A stretch of 64,000 nt of DNA, taken from NCBI RefSeq assembly GCF_023898315.1, contig NC_064621.1, positions 128,152,521-128,216,520 on the forward strand, written 5' to 3'. Source of the stretch: Schistocerca nitens (lineage: Eukaryota > Arthropoda > Insecta > Orthoptera > Acrididae). Of this stretch, positions 11,111 through 22,007 are shown piece by piece. The notes beneath the pieces were generated by a model that worked only from the letters and a program-made list of their open reading frames with translations, searched no databases and had not been told where the DNA came from. Position numbers and translations under genes: made by a program. Positions within the stretch are counted from its first letter, which is position 1; each line of letters begins with the position of its first letter.

Positions 11111-11389
11111 AAGTATGATTCCTGTTCATCTCATTGCGTATTTCTTTCACTTATCTTACGTACTAAAATGTAGCTGTTTTTTCTAAGTATGGACGAAGTT
11201 TCATCGAACTATGTCACCTGGCAGTGATGCATCACGCGAAAATTACTTGCACCCCAGTGCATCCACCTTTTAGCGATCACAATTCAAAAGCGGCTAGAAA
11301 TACATAAAAGTAAAATAAGACCATCTTAAGTAGCAAAGTTTTAAGTAGACATCCTTAAATATTTGCATCACGTGGAAATTATTGCACAG
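11111..11389. other. Unassigned spacer, possibly the 3' end of the old Tc1 element
   Basis: No coding trace is seen after the Tc1 C-terminal region. A short inverted match (CATCACGCGAAAATTA near 11230 and CATCACGTGGAAATTA near 11366, direct orientation) may be remains of element ends. I could not prove it. Confidence 0.3.
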
Positions 11390-11650
11390 CCACACAAACG
11401 CAACGGTCGGCTACCGCGGCAGAGTTAAGCGACGCCTGCTACTTAGTGCCGGCGCGTTCCGCCAGCCGGCGCTAGAGGCGTTCCCGCCAAACATTCAATC
11501 AGCCGCGAACTACGCACGTGCAAGAGCCTTTCCCGGCGCGGATGGTCACACAATGATATCACCATCCACCAGTGAGGGATCGCCTACGGCCGCCAATCAT
11601 CACTCCGGAATCAGCGGAGGAAGACTGGAGCCGACGTGTTAAATAGCCGG

Positions 11651-11851
11651 GCCGGCCGAGGTGACCGAGCGGTTCTAGGCGCTTCAGTCGAGAACCGCGC
11701 TACCACTACGGTCGCGAGTTCGAATCCTGCCTCGGGCAAGCGTGTGTGTGCTGTCGTTAGGTTAGTTTGGTTTAAGTAGTTCTAAGTTCTAGGGGACTGA
11801 TGACCTCAGATGTTAAGTCCCATAGTGCTCAGAGCCATTTGAACCATTTTT
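11651..11851 (+). mobile_element. tRNA-derived SINE, family A, copy 1
   Basis: The head has a class II tRNA look: box A-like GACCGAGCGGTTCTAGGCG and box B GAGTTCGAATCCTGC with a long variable arm. The body follows with TTAGGTTAGTTTGG, GTTCTAAGTTCTAGGGGAC and GATGACCTCAG, and the tail GTGCTCAGAGCCATTTGAACC. The flanking direct repeats are TTAAATAGCCGG (11639-11650) and TTAAGTAGCCGG (11852-11863), with one mismatch. This is not a functional tRNA gene. Confidence 0.93.
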
Positions 11852-11911
11852 TTAAGTAGCCGGAAGAAAGGGAAACAGGCGTCTGTCGACCCGCCGCGGA
11901 ATGCCGCCCGG

Positions 11912-12067
11912 TTCATATGGTCGCCTAGAACTTAGAACTACATAAACCTAACTAACCTAAGGACATCACACACATCCATGGCCGAGGCAGGATTTGAACC
12001 TGCGACCGTAGCGGTCGCTCGGCTCCAGACTGCAGCTCCAAGAACCGCACGGCCACTCCGGCCGGAC
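11912..12067 (-). mobile_element. tRNA-derived SINE, family A, copy 2
   Basis: It has the same body as copy 1 in the opposite direction, with box B complement GATTTGAACCTGCGACC near 11990-12006. The tail side is truncated, since it starts at the TAGAACTTAGAACTAC block. The target duplication is TGCCGCCCGG at 11902-11911 and 12068-12077. The insertion lies 48 bp from copy 1's target repeat. Confidence 0.9.
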
Positions 12068-12369
12068 TGCCGCCCGGAAGATACTTGGACGCAGCCGGAA
12101 CGTCCAGGTGCTCCGTCTTCGCTACGCCGGCCATCGACCCCGGACTCTGCGCCTGTCTACTTCCTTGGCATCCGCCGGAAAGCGTCGAGAGTAAACCCGA
12201 CAAAGGAACGTAATATTTCAATTCAATAAGGTGGCATATTCTTTGGCTTGTTATAAAATTTTTGTGGGAGAAGAATCCTTTTGTTTTCGAAGAAAGTTTA
12301 TCTTTTTGTAACATTAAGCGGTGGCCTTGCTGCACCTAATAAAAATTACGCATATGGGTGTTAATCGGA

Positions 12370-12370
<1 letters not shown>

Positions 12371-12421
<51 letters not shown>

Positions 12422-12439
12422 ATATATACATATATGAGA

Positions 12440-12476
<37 letters not shown>
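12371..12476. repeat. (TA)n followed by (GA)n microsatellite
   Basis: A run of TA units (12371 to about 12435) changes to GA units (to about 12476). It is simple sequence at the left border of the dispersed repeat that follows. Confidence 0.95.
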
Positions 12477-12478
<2 letters not shown>

Positions 12479-12489
12479 TAAAATAGTTC

Positions 12490-12845
12490 AGTCGTTTAAC
12501 AGATTCAGCCATAGTTACCTCTAGAGCATCTTAATGCTCCGCTTTCGGGATTCGGGGAGGCGAGCCCTCCCCGATCGAATGTGCACCTCGGATTAGCGAG
12601 ATGACCAGCCTGGATGTGGCTTTTGGCCGCTTTCTCGTATGAAACTAGCTGAATACCGAACTGGTAACCATGTCTTACCTCAGATACACGTCGGGCTGCG
12701 TTGGTGGATAGGGCGGGGGTACGGGGTGTTAGAGTGGTGCGGTGGTGGCGTCGAACAGCAATCGGCCACCGACTCTCAATCAGATTTCGGAAAACCATAT
12801 GACAATGGCGACCCTGCCGTGGAACTGGGAAACGCGAGGAAAAGA
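12490..12845 (+). repeat. Dispersed orthopteran repeat (LINE or SINE 3'-type unit)
   Basis: The stretch has GGGGAGGCGAGCCCTCCCC, CAGCCTGGATGTGG, GAATACCGAACTGGTAACC, a GGGGTACGGGG run and GCGACCCTGCC near its end. I recognise this series of blocks as a repeat found many times in locust transcripts and genomes. It encodes no protein here. The TGGCGACCC motif near 12809 is part of the repeat and need not be a retroviral primer site. The name of the family is unknown to me. Confidence 0.6.
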
Positions 12846-14009
12846 AAAAGTTTCTTCCAGATTTTTACTAGTGAATCCTCGATCCTTTAAAGAATCAAAC
12901 GCAAATGTATTAAACATTTGAAGTCAATCATGTAAGCGAGAAAAAGTTTATAAAAGCTTTTAAATTATGTATAACGTTTATACGAAGTCGCTAATTGCTT
13001 TTATTACTTTACAGTGAATGAATGTAGTCTGGGTGATTTGAGTTCCGTTTTAACCAAAACCAAGGTTTTCACGAATCTGAATGTTTATAACATCATATCT
13101 AACGAAATATGTGTCGCACTTTTATATAATTTTGCATGTCAGTAGTAAATGTGGATACCGCCTGCAAAATTTGTTGCGAATAGAATTCGTAGTAATGGAG
13201 TAACAAAGTGCAATGTCATACCTGATGCTGCAATTTTACAGCTTGAACAGTGAAAATGTAGTATGCAGCAACATTTTGCGTTTCACAATTTTGTAGGAAG
13301 TCTTAACGATAAAAATCTTTGTAAATGTTTGAAGTTACGTGTAATATACCGAAAATCACTACGTGCTCTTAGTCTCAAATACTGGATAAATATCAAGTTT
13401 GTTTGTGTATCCATCTTCGGCAGCAAGCATATAAAACTTGTAAATAAAACTGCCTTTTCCTGCTGCTAGCACTCCTTATTGTATCTCGAAGAAGTGGGAA
13501 AATCAAAAGCAACAAGCAACTACCAAGCTTCTTTAAAAAAATTGAAATGTAAGATGTGACTGCTCTCTACCTGTGACAGTTCTTAAGTATGCTAGAAACC
13601 AGAGGGTATGAACACTGCACAAAAATGGCTACAGCAAAAATAGAGAACGCAGATTTCATTGGTCATTTCTTAGTATGAGATGTGATAGCAGAGAACAGAT
13701 TGAACTTTAAAATATTACTTGTTAATAGCTCCAAACTTTGTCTCTCCAATTACGACACCAGGACTTTAATACTATGTAACGCTGTGTTTTGTACATGCTC
13801 CGCTAACTCCTAACTTAGACTATTTTCCATTGTAAATAACAATATATAAACCATTCAATGCAGTGAAAAGTATATATCCGTGTAAGTGATGCAAAAGATT
13901 ATATTTTTCGTACCCCCGTACCTAATGTCATTTAATGTGTGTTCAACACAAAACAGTATAAAAATGTTGCACATAATACTGGAACTTTGTATAATTTATG
14001 TTTTTTTGT
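12846..14009. other. Unassigned AT-rich sequence
   Basis: No gene or repeat family was recognised. Short frames such as 13263-13469 have no domain. Confidence 0.4.
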
Positions 14010-14230
14010 TTTTATGATACATCAACTTGTCCCCGACTCTTCGTATCTGATGAGCGATGGTCGTCCATGCTCTCCTGCACGTTCTTTTGGTCCTCAGTTC
14101 TTCCATCTCCATTCCTGTGTTATCTTTGATGTCCTATATCAACCTCCTTGATTTTCCCCTACTTCTTTGATTGTCTGTTGCTCAGAGTATGATAACTTTT
14201 TCTAGGTATCTCCCGCTCTCATGGTATATT
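14010..14230 (-). pseudogene. Possible LINE C-terminal fragment
   Basis: The minus strand reads DIKDNTGMEMEELRTKR then CRRAWTTIAHQIR. This resembles the W-x-D-D-I-x-x-x-x-G ... R-x-x-W-R-x-x-V block that ends several LINE polyproteins. A TDNQRSRGK segment just upstream could match the R-G-R-P block. One frame break separates the two. The evidence is short and the family cannot be given. Confidence 0.35.
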
Positions 14231-16589
14231 GCAAGGACATTAATTTCATTAACAGTCTTTTTACCTCCAAAGCACTTTTAGTTTTATTTTTTCCCAGACC
14301 TCTTTTATTTCTTACATTTTCAGTTCATGAACTCGTCGGGTTGCTTGTCCAAACCTAATTTCAAGAGAGTAGATTTTCTTGCGATCGTGTTTTGTCGCTG
14401 TGCTCGACTGACAACCGTGGAAAACCGTGGTAAATACCAAAGTTTCAGAGATTTTTATTTTGGTCAGTAGTGAATGACTGTTTTCCTCAGCATGAACAGA
14501 AGAAATATAAATCTACAGCCCCTTTGCTTTCGTGTTTCCGAGTTTTTCAGTTACCTCCCTGAGATCTCAGCTCTGACAGTGTTTTCCAGCTTTATAGCCT
14601 GCAATAGTTAAGTAATGGACCTACCTTGTGACATCGACGTTCTTAATTATGTCTAACTTGCTGGAGCGCATGCTGATAATCACAATGAAAACGTGCCAGT
14701 GCAATGAGCTGACAGGCGTGGTTTATCGGAGCTGAGAAGGTTGTGGGTGCACAGATCATTCTGTCTATTAGTGATTCTACTAAATGTTGGTAGATAAGTC
14801 AATTAAATGCCACACAGGAACAAATTAAAAATTTACGTCTCGATGTTTTCATAGTTAATAGAAATTTTTGAATGTTAGAGAGTGAAGACAGAGAGCAGCA
14901 ATAACCAGAACAGGAAACTAATTTTACTTTATTTATGTTGCACTGAGGATTTACATAATTCTATTAACATAACCAAACAGCTTTATTATAACCGAAACAA
15001 GTTTAGGCCAGTAATTTCATACATGAAAATTCTACATTTAAAAATTATGTCGCCAAACGTCTTTTGTTACATGCTGCTTTTAGACTAAAGATCTGTATCC
15101 AACATTTCGCACCGTGTATACTTTCAAATCACCTACAAATTTAACCATGTATTCTTCCCACTATACTCTACATATACAATAAAATAAACAGATTTTCCTA
15201 TATTCTTCCTGGAGCTGAAATTTTAATGGCCATGGGGATACGTAAGTATTTTCATTTAAATAATATTTGGGAAAACTAGTAGTTATGTGCAACAGCTTCT
15301 TAATGTACTGAAGTTTGTATGTCATCCCACATCTAAAACCCACGTAGTAACATTAACGAGGAAAGATGCCATTAGAAGTAAGTAGATGGAAATGTCTTTA
15401 AAACAGTAACTAACTGTCGATCTTTTCAGACTGTGTGGAAGTATGATGAAGTTTTAATCACGTAACATCATTTTTTCGAAGTGATAAGCAATAATTTGTG
15501 ACTTCCTTCCACATTCTTCAGTTTGTCAGCGGGATTTGCCATTTTGTTTGGTTCCTGTAGCGCCGTTCTCAGTACTATGGTGCTAGGATTTCACAGACTG
15601 TAAGGACTGCAATCATTTACCTGCAAAGTAAAAGAAAGTAAAGAATTACAACAGTTACTTCATTTTTTCGAGGTGATAATTAGAACTTTTGATATCTCTC
15701 ATAGAAGTTTCCAACCCACCAGGTAACGCAGTAATACCAGTTAATCTGGCGCGTTAAACAGTCGTGTCAGCTAATTACAAGATCTCTAACACCAGCAACT
15801 CAAGAACTTTACGGCCTTGCAGGGATAGCACATCCCGTAATTGCACGAAACGGAGCTATCCAACAGGAAACGATGTACATCCAGGCTTATTAACACCATC
15901 CCTTGTAGTGCTGCAGTCCAGTTTATGAGAGAATAAAATCCAGAAAGAGTCCTGAGGTACATAACATTTCTAACCAGTAGGATATGATGGATCTGAAATC
16001 CATTAAACAGGATTAAGTCTGATATTCGACATTTAAAGGGCAGTCATTTTAACCAGTAGGTGATCTTATGTTTTCCTATGGTGTTGAGAATACTATCTCA
16101 GATTTAGTCTATTGCTCCGGTTGCCCTTTCTCAGAAACCCTAAGAAGTATGGGCTGGAACGGATCTGCATCAAGTTTCATAAAACGATGACTATATTAAA
16201 TATCTGACTCGTCATTTTCTCTCCGGTAGATTATGAGAAATTCCTTCACAGGTGAATCGTTTGTCTTAGTACTGCGCCACGTCAGACTATGAACTCACAA
16301 ACCAATACATGTTGTATTGTAATTAACAGCAAAAATTGACATGGATGAATGTACATGACAGCAGAACAACTGAGACGTTTCCGAGATAATTGAACAAGTG
16401 TGCTTAGGGTCTGCCTCTGTCTTGAATACGAAATATTCCAGCAGATTGTAGAAAGATATTTGAAATGTAATCGCTTTAATAATGACCGTCATTGGGGAAT
16501 GTTGGACTTGTATGACAGGACTTCTGATGTAAGATGTCTAACACGCCAGTGTGGCCTAAGATGAATATGTATAACAGAACCTGCATCTT
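14231..16589. other. Unassigned AT-rich sequence
   Basis: No gene is supported. Frames at 14882-15088 (+), 15161-15343 (-) and 16295-16492 (-) are short and without motifs. Confidence 0.4.
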
Positions 16590-16745
16590 GGCCTAGATAG
16601 TCACCTGACCTGCCTGGAGTCATTTCAAAAGGAAATGTACAGCACTCTTATTGAAACGCTTAATGAATTATAGTGGCAGACTGTACATTCTTGTCGAGAT
16701 TTACGAGATGATCCGGAGGTGTTTGAATAAATTTGTAACCCAGCA
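16590..16745 (+). pseudogene. Small relic of a mariner-superfamily transposase C-terminus
   Basis: A plus-strand frame reads LASDSHLTCLESFQKEMYS, then TLIETLNEL, then a stop, then RDDPEVFE. This matches the order SPDLTPxDFFLWGxxKxxVY ... TLNELKxRI ... of mariner C-terminal regions. It is only about 50 residues and strongly decayed. Confidence 0.35.
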
Positions 16746-16855
16746 CAGAGATGAGCATAGTGTTGCACACAAATACTAGGACGACACGAGGAACACCTTT
16801 AAAAGGTACATTGTTACATGAAGCGTGCTGATACAACATGAAAGACTGAAAGTAC

Positions 16856-17115
16856 GTTCCACAATAATATTTATTTTATAGTTCGTTTTGAACAGGCTCT
16901 GTCTTTCAAGACCATCCTTAGACAACTTACGACTAAAAAAATAGATCACACAATATCAGCAAGAGTTTATGACTTTCTAAAAATAATCTTTGTTCACCTA
17001 TTAAATCTTAGTGACGCTATGTCAACTTTCTGTTTATTTTTAAGTTGTCTGAGAATGGCGTAGGAAGCCGAAAACCGGTTCAGAACGAACTGTAAAATAA
17101 ATACTACTGCGGAAC
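16856..17115. mobile_element. Hairpin-forming MITE-like element
   Basis: The first 41 bp, starting GTTCCACAATAATATTTATT, and the last 41 bp are inverted complements with about six mismatches. A further weaker stem joins AGACAACTTA (about 16920) to its complement AAGTTGTCT (about 17043). AGTAC lies just outside the left end and close to the right end, so it may be the target repeat. The element is 260 bp with no coding content. The superfamily is not clear. Confidence 0.6.
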
Positions 17116-17869
17116 GTCAGTACTAGGATTGTATTTCTTGCTAAGAAACCATGTGTTAAATTTGAGCTCAATATGATAGTGACTTAGTCCAAGTGTTTGT
17201 ATACCCAATACATCTTTAGTAACTTGATCAATATTTTGTGTTAAAGTCAGTTGTCCCTCATAGCCACAAACTTGGAATTATCTCGGAATCAACTCTGCTG
17301 GGGACCCCTATTCATTGAAACTCCTTGCCTTTATTATAATACATTTTCGCCAATGATAATAACAAACAAATGAACAAGAATAATACCGATCATATTCTGT
17401 TTGTATCATCCGATACCGGATGTAGAAGCCAGGGTAATCTGATATACGTACGAGTGGTCTTATATTAACAGTAAAGTACAATATATTTTTTACAATGAGA
17501 GCGCTATAATTTACCAACAGAATCATAGACGTCACACTTATGACTTAAAGAGAAAGTAGTATTATGAAAGAGCATACCACATAAATATGGGATGAGGTAG
17601 AGTACCAGTAAAGAGCAGAGTTGCGCAAGTGCACAAGAGCTGAAAGTAAGAAAACAGTCGGTGCACAAGTAATATACCACTGGTTATGTGATTCCGTAGA
17701 TATTCTCGGCGTCTTATATGTTTATGCTCTTCACTGGTATGCTCCGGGGATGATCGTCTTCACTACACGATATTGGAAGAGTCCCGGTTGATAAGTGGTC
17801 AACTTTTGGATGATAAAACTACTGAGCTCTGTCGCCATTTGTTGACATCGACATTTTTTTATTTAATGA
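17116..17869. other. Unassigned region
   Basis: Nothing recognisable is seen. The frame at 17308-17535 (-) has no domain. Confidence 0.4.
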
Positions 17870-18262
17870 CGTATTTTTTAAGAAACTGACCGAGTGGCTA
17901 TAGGGAGTCCCCTTTCCCCTATTGTCGCTAATCTTTTTACGGAAGATTTTGAAGATATCGCACTCAGGACATTTCTCTTCAATCTACATGTTTTTGAAGA
18001 TACGGGGATGATATTTTTATTGTTTGGCCTCATGGAATGGAAGCTCTCAATCGGTTTTTGGATCATTTTAACTTTCGTCCACGCATCAAATGTTCGATGG
18101 AAATTGAAAAAGATGGCAAATTACCTTTTCTTGATGTTTGAGGACACAAAAAAGAAAATGGTACCTTGGTTCATGGCGTGTACTATAAACCCACACATAC
18201 GGACCACTGTCTTCATTCTACGAGCTGTCTCCCACCACATCAGCGCATGGGAGTTCTACATA

Positions 18263-18827
18263 CCAGGTGATCAAAAAGTCAATATAAATTTGAAAACTGA
18301 ATAAATCACGGAATAATGTAGATAGAGAGGTACAAATTGATACACATGCTTGGAATGAGATGGGGTTTTATTAGAACGAAACTAATACAAAAGCTCAAAC
18401 AATGTACGACAGATGGCGCTTCATCTGATCAGGAAAGCAATAATTAGCATAACAAAGTAAGACAAAGCAAAGATGATGTTCTTTACAGGAAATGCTCAAT
18501 ATGTCCACCATCATTCCTCAACAATAGCTGTAGTCGAGGAGTAATGTTGTGAACAGCACTGTGAAGCATGTCCGGAGTTATGGTGAGGCATTAGCGTCGG
18601 ATGTTGTCTTTCAGCATCCCAGAGATGTCGGTCGATCACGATACACTTGCAACTTCAGGTAACCCCAAAGCCAATAATGGCACGGACTGAGGTCTGTGAT
18701 CGGTTTTTTCTTGTTCTAATAAAACCCCATGTCATTCAAAGCATGTGTGTCAATTTTTAACCCTCTTTCTACATTATTCCGTGGTTTATTAAGTTTTCAA
18801 ATTTATACTGACTTTTTGATCACCCTG
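18263..18827 (-). mobile_element. Internally deleted mariner-superfamily element with ~115-bp inverted repeats
   Basis: The left end, CCAGGTGATCAAAAAGTC, and the right end complement share about 115 bp of inverted repeat, both ending at a GGTTTTATTAGAAC block. TA dinucleotides at 18261-18262 and 18828-18829 border it. The minus-strand interior reads LTITPDMLHSAVHNITPRLQ and NDGGHIEHFL, the C-terminal part of a mariner transposase of the DUF4817 group. The catalytic core is missing. It inserted into the Penelope element. Confidence 0.88.
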
Positions 18828-19196
18828 TACATTGGTCAAGAGATGTTATGCCATTTCTGATTCCGAAAATGTGACACAGGATCTGGATCATCTGAAGGCT
18901 GTCTTCAAGCGCAACGAATATATCGATCATCAAATTAATCGTGCTTTTCAGTTTCGACTATCAAGAGAACAGCGCCGGATGCTAGTAAATCAGTTGCTTT
19001 ATACCCTTTGCTGGAAGTATTTATGCAAAAATTTCTGGAATTCTCAGGAAATATTGTATTAAAAGTGTTCATTTGCCTTTAACTAAGACTAGAGCCCTGC
19101 GTGGATCTGTGAAAGATGATCTGGTATTGAGAAAGCCTGGAGCTTATAAAATTCCCTGTCATTGCGGAAAGGCCTACATTGGACAGACTATTCGCA

Positions 19197-19398
19197 GACG
19201 ACCGGAGTGGCTGAGCGGTTCTAGGCGCTACCGTCTGGAACCGCGCGTCCGCTACGGTCCCAGGTTCTAATCCTGCTTCGGGCATGGATGTGTGTGATGT
19301 CCTTAGGTTAGTTAGGTTTAAGTAGTTCTAAGTTCTAGGGGACTGATGACCTGAGCAGTTAAGTCCCATAGTGCTCAGAGCCACTTTAACCATTTTGA
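19197..19398 (+). mobile_element. tRNA-derived SINE, family A, copy 3
   Basis: A full-length head (GGAGTGGCTGAGCGGTTCTA, box B GGTTCTAATCCTGC), body and tail are present. It splits the GIY-YIG domain of the Penelope element. The target repeats are ACTATTCGCA at 19187-19196 and 19399-19408. Confidence 0.95.
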
Positions 19399-19679
19399 AC
19401 TATTCGCACTGTTCATGACCGAGGTGTGGAACATCAGCGTCACAAACGTTTGTTACAGCCTAAAAGATCTACCGTCGCCGAGCATTGTCTCAATGAAGGG
19501 TATAACATGTCATTGAAAGAGACGCAAATAGTTGCTCCGGCTTCTCGTTACTGGGATTGTGTGCTCAAGGGATCCATCGAAATACGATTGTCTGATGAAA
19601 TTATTAACAGAGCTAAAGGTTTTCCCTTAAGCAAGATATGGTCGGGCACATTTCCAACAGAGTGCGCTTGTCCGTGCAG

Positions 19680-20110
19680 ATGTTCAGCGCGGATCGGCTA
19701 GAGCTGACTAGGCTGCTCGGCCGCTGGCTAGCGACTCTTTGATAAGGCGCTGGAGCGGCCAGGGCGGGGTGGTGCAGGCAGTAGCGAGCCAGGGGAGCAG
19801 CAGCAGCAGTTGTCCGGGTCAGCCGCCAGGGCGAAGGATGCCCCTCCGGGACGTCTTTTGTTTCACGGTCCACAGGAAAGGGGCGCAAAAATTTCCAGCG
19901 GCCCGGACGAAACAAAAGACGGTCGTCGCGGGTAGCTGGAACACCTCGGCCGAGCCCTTTCTTCTGCCCTCCTCAGAGCTGGCTTGGCATCAGGGCAGGC
20001 GAAGCCCTTCTCTTACAATCCCATTCAACTTACTCCCTCTCCATCCCACCCCCTCCCTCCGCCACCCATACCCGACCGTTTTTGTGATATGCAGTAAAAG
20101 ATCAGATTAA
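19680..20110. other. GC-rich, CpG-bearing stretch
   Basis: A GC-rich block with GCAGCAGCAGCAG and several CGG runs follows the Penelope end. The plus-strand frame 19739-20110 is open for 123 codons but has no recognisable domain and no clear splice context. It could be a CpG-rich promoter or exon of a host gene, or an unknown repeat. Confidence 0.35.
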
Positions 20111-20142
20111 GCAATTCAGGGTATATGCTTTCCTTCAACCTT

Positions 20143-20144
20143 CC

Positions 20145-20187
<43 letters not shown>
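20143..20187. repeat. Poly-C then (TC)n microsatellite
   Basis: About 13 C residues are followed by CT units. Simple sequence. Confidence 0.95.
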
Positions 20188-20579
20188 CCATTTACGTCAC
20201 TGGCTGCACTGCCGACAACGTAAAACTCTGTCCTTCCTTGCTCACATTGGTAGTGTACGTGTTGCTTTCATCTTAAACTTTGCGCCAGAGCGGCTCAGAC
20301 GACATTATGGGTGCGACGTGAAAGTAATGATCTACCATACGCAAGGACGGACTTAGGAAGGTGGTTCCTTTGGCCTTTCACACAATCTGTCGGTGATGAA
20401 AGTCTTCGGTAATGAAAATCCCCTAACATATATTTCAAACCATATCATATTCGCCAGTGACTCGAGAGACTGTTTATTTCGCAGTACCAGTTCAGGCTTT
20501 ACGGCGATTATCAATTGGTACTGCAAAAGACTTTTCTTCAGCCCATGTGATATTTTAAAGTCTTCTGACATGTATACTT

Positions 20580-20929
20580 GCCATAGTCAGAACTGAGCCT
20601 TTTCATTGTAAAAATACAGCAACACTGAACGAGCGCGAAGCTCCGTACATTGTGTAGTGATGTAAATTGCATGCATTATTGCCGATGTTACCATTCTTAA
20701 CATAAAGCTCTGTAACCTGATGTTCTTACACAGTGTAAACAATGTGTAATAACATCTGTTTCAATGTTTAAGATCACAAATTAGCCAATATTTGTTTTAA
20801 GGCTATTAATATTCGCAACAATGCATGTGAGTTACTTCGTTTTACACTAAGGTGCTTCACGCTCGTTCAGTGAGAAGGCCCAGTTCTGACGATGGTCATA
20901 GGCTCACTTTGAGAATATTTTTCCACACT
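20580..20929. repeat. Foldback (MITE-like) element
   Basis: CCATAGTCAGAACTGAGCCTT (near 20582) and CACTGAACGAGCGCGAAGC (near 20624) have imperfect inverted partners at about 20875-20895 and 20852-20870. Together they make an inverted repeat around a non-coding core of about 210 bp. No target duplication was identified. Confidence 0.6.
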
Positions 20930-21217
20930 ACATTGTGCAGTGTGATGTAAATTACATGCATTATTGCCGATGTTACCATTCTTAACACAAAGCTCTGTAA
21001 CCTGTGTTCTTACACAATGTAAACGATGTGTAAGCACATCAGTTTACAATGTTTAAGATCATAAATTAGCCAAGATTTGTTTTAAGGCTATTAATACTGG
21101 CAACAATGCTTGTGAATTACTTCGTTTTACGACATAAGGTGCTTCACGATCATTCAGTGAGAAGGCGCAGTTCTAACGATGGCCAAAGGCTCACTTCGAG
21201 AATATTTTTCCACACTT
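20647..21217. repeat. Tandem direct duplication, two units of about 285 bp
   Basis: Unit 1 (20647-20929) and unit 2 (20930-21217) both start ACATTGTG and both contain GCATTATTGCCGATGTTACC, TTAGCCAA, GTTTTAAGGCTATTAATA, GTGCTTCACG and end GAATATTTTTCCACACT. They differ by scattered substitutions and small indels. The unit includes the right arm of the foldback element, so the element seems partly duplicated in tandem. Confidence 0.88.
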
Positions 21218-21563
21218 GTTCCCTATCAGATGGCGCCCTTTCCTTGCCCCCTTCCTCTCTTTTCCCTCGTACACTTTCACCCATGTCAGGTTTCGCTACT
21301 GTGATACATACTGTATACAAGCATAGGACTTTCGCATCCCTCTCAGGTTAGCGTCCTAGCGCCTAATACTAAATGTGATATGACCTGCGTAGTAATCTCC
21401 TGCACCCTTCTCAGCTCAGCGCCCCACCTCGTGGTTTGTGTCACTTGTGCCTTAAACTGGCTCTGGATATGTAACATGTTGGAAAAATTTTAAGTCTGAC
21501 ATGTGTTGAAGCAAATTTTTCCTTAGTACCACTAAATAATGGACACAAAATTAGAAGTGAAAT

Positions 21564-21748
21564 GGCTCTGAGCACTATGGGACTCAACTGCTGTGGCCAA
21601 CAGTCCCCTAGAACTTAGAACTACTTAAACCTAACTAACCTAAGGACATCACACACATCCATGCCCGAGGCAGGATTCGAACCTGCGACCGCAGCAGTCA
21701 CACGGTTCCGGACTGCGCGCCTAGAACCGCGAGACCACCGCGGCCGGC
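21564..21748 (-). mobile_element. tRNA-derived SINE, family A, copy 4
   Basis: A typical minus-strand copy with box B complement GGATTCGAACCTGCGACC and a CGCGGCCGGC end. The target repeats are AGAAGTGAAAT at 21553-21563 and 21749-21759. Confidence 0.95.
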
Positions 21749-22007
21749 AGAAGTGAAATAAACCATCTCTACAATAGATAGTGTTTTAAAAAATTCTTTA
21801 CGGCTGTGAATGCAATTCATGAGAAGATAATCTCCTAACATATACTCTTGTGCAAATAAATGAGCAGAGCTGCTGTTTTCTGGCAGAGCGCCCATATCTC
21901 ACCGTGAACAATACGACTGCTCGTGTCACATAACTGGCACATCGTCAGACATCGTGCTTCCCACTGACATTATGAGCGCAAGGCGGGAGCAATGGTCTCG
22001 ATTTGGC

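Larger units (their letters stand above)
11390..12220. other. GC-rich block carrying two SINE insertions
   Basis: Base composition shifts sharply to GC-rich with many CpG dinucleotides, unlike the AT-rich flanks. Two SINEs, each with a target duplication, interrupt it. The block could be an old LTR, a CpG-rich regulatory region or a GC-rich repeat. The short plus-strand frame 11382-11642 has no recognisable domain. Confidence 0.4.
17870..19650 (+). pseudogene. Penelope-like retroelement: reverse transcriptase end and GIY-YIG domain, interrupted twice
   Basis: From 17894 the frame reads MAIGSPLSPIVANLFTEDFE, the A-M-G-S-P-L-S-P box of Penelope reverse transcriptases. After a frame change there are DGKLPFLDV and VYYKPTHTDHCLHS blocks. 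Removing a mariner derivative (18263-18827) restores the linker with RNEYIDHQINRAF. GAYKIPCHCGKAYIGQTIR (19139-19195) carries the first half of the GIY-YIG endonuclease motif as A-Y and Y-I-G. A SINE then intervenes. The rest follows: HQRHKRLL, STVAEHCLNEGYNM, ASRYWDCVLKGSIEIRLSD. The Y-x11-Y-I-G pattern and the Glu in the I-E-I-R block fit a GIY-YIG nuclease. Several stops make it a relic. Confidence 0.85.

Noticed and set aside
12805..12830. TGGCGACCCTGCC as a retroviral primer-binding site, making 11640-12805 an LTR
   Set aside because: The motif is part of a dispersed orthopteran repeat that I recognise from 12490 on, no second LTR is seen, and no gag or pol follows.
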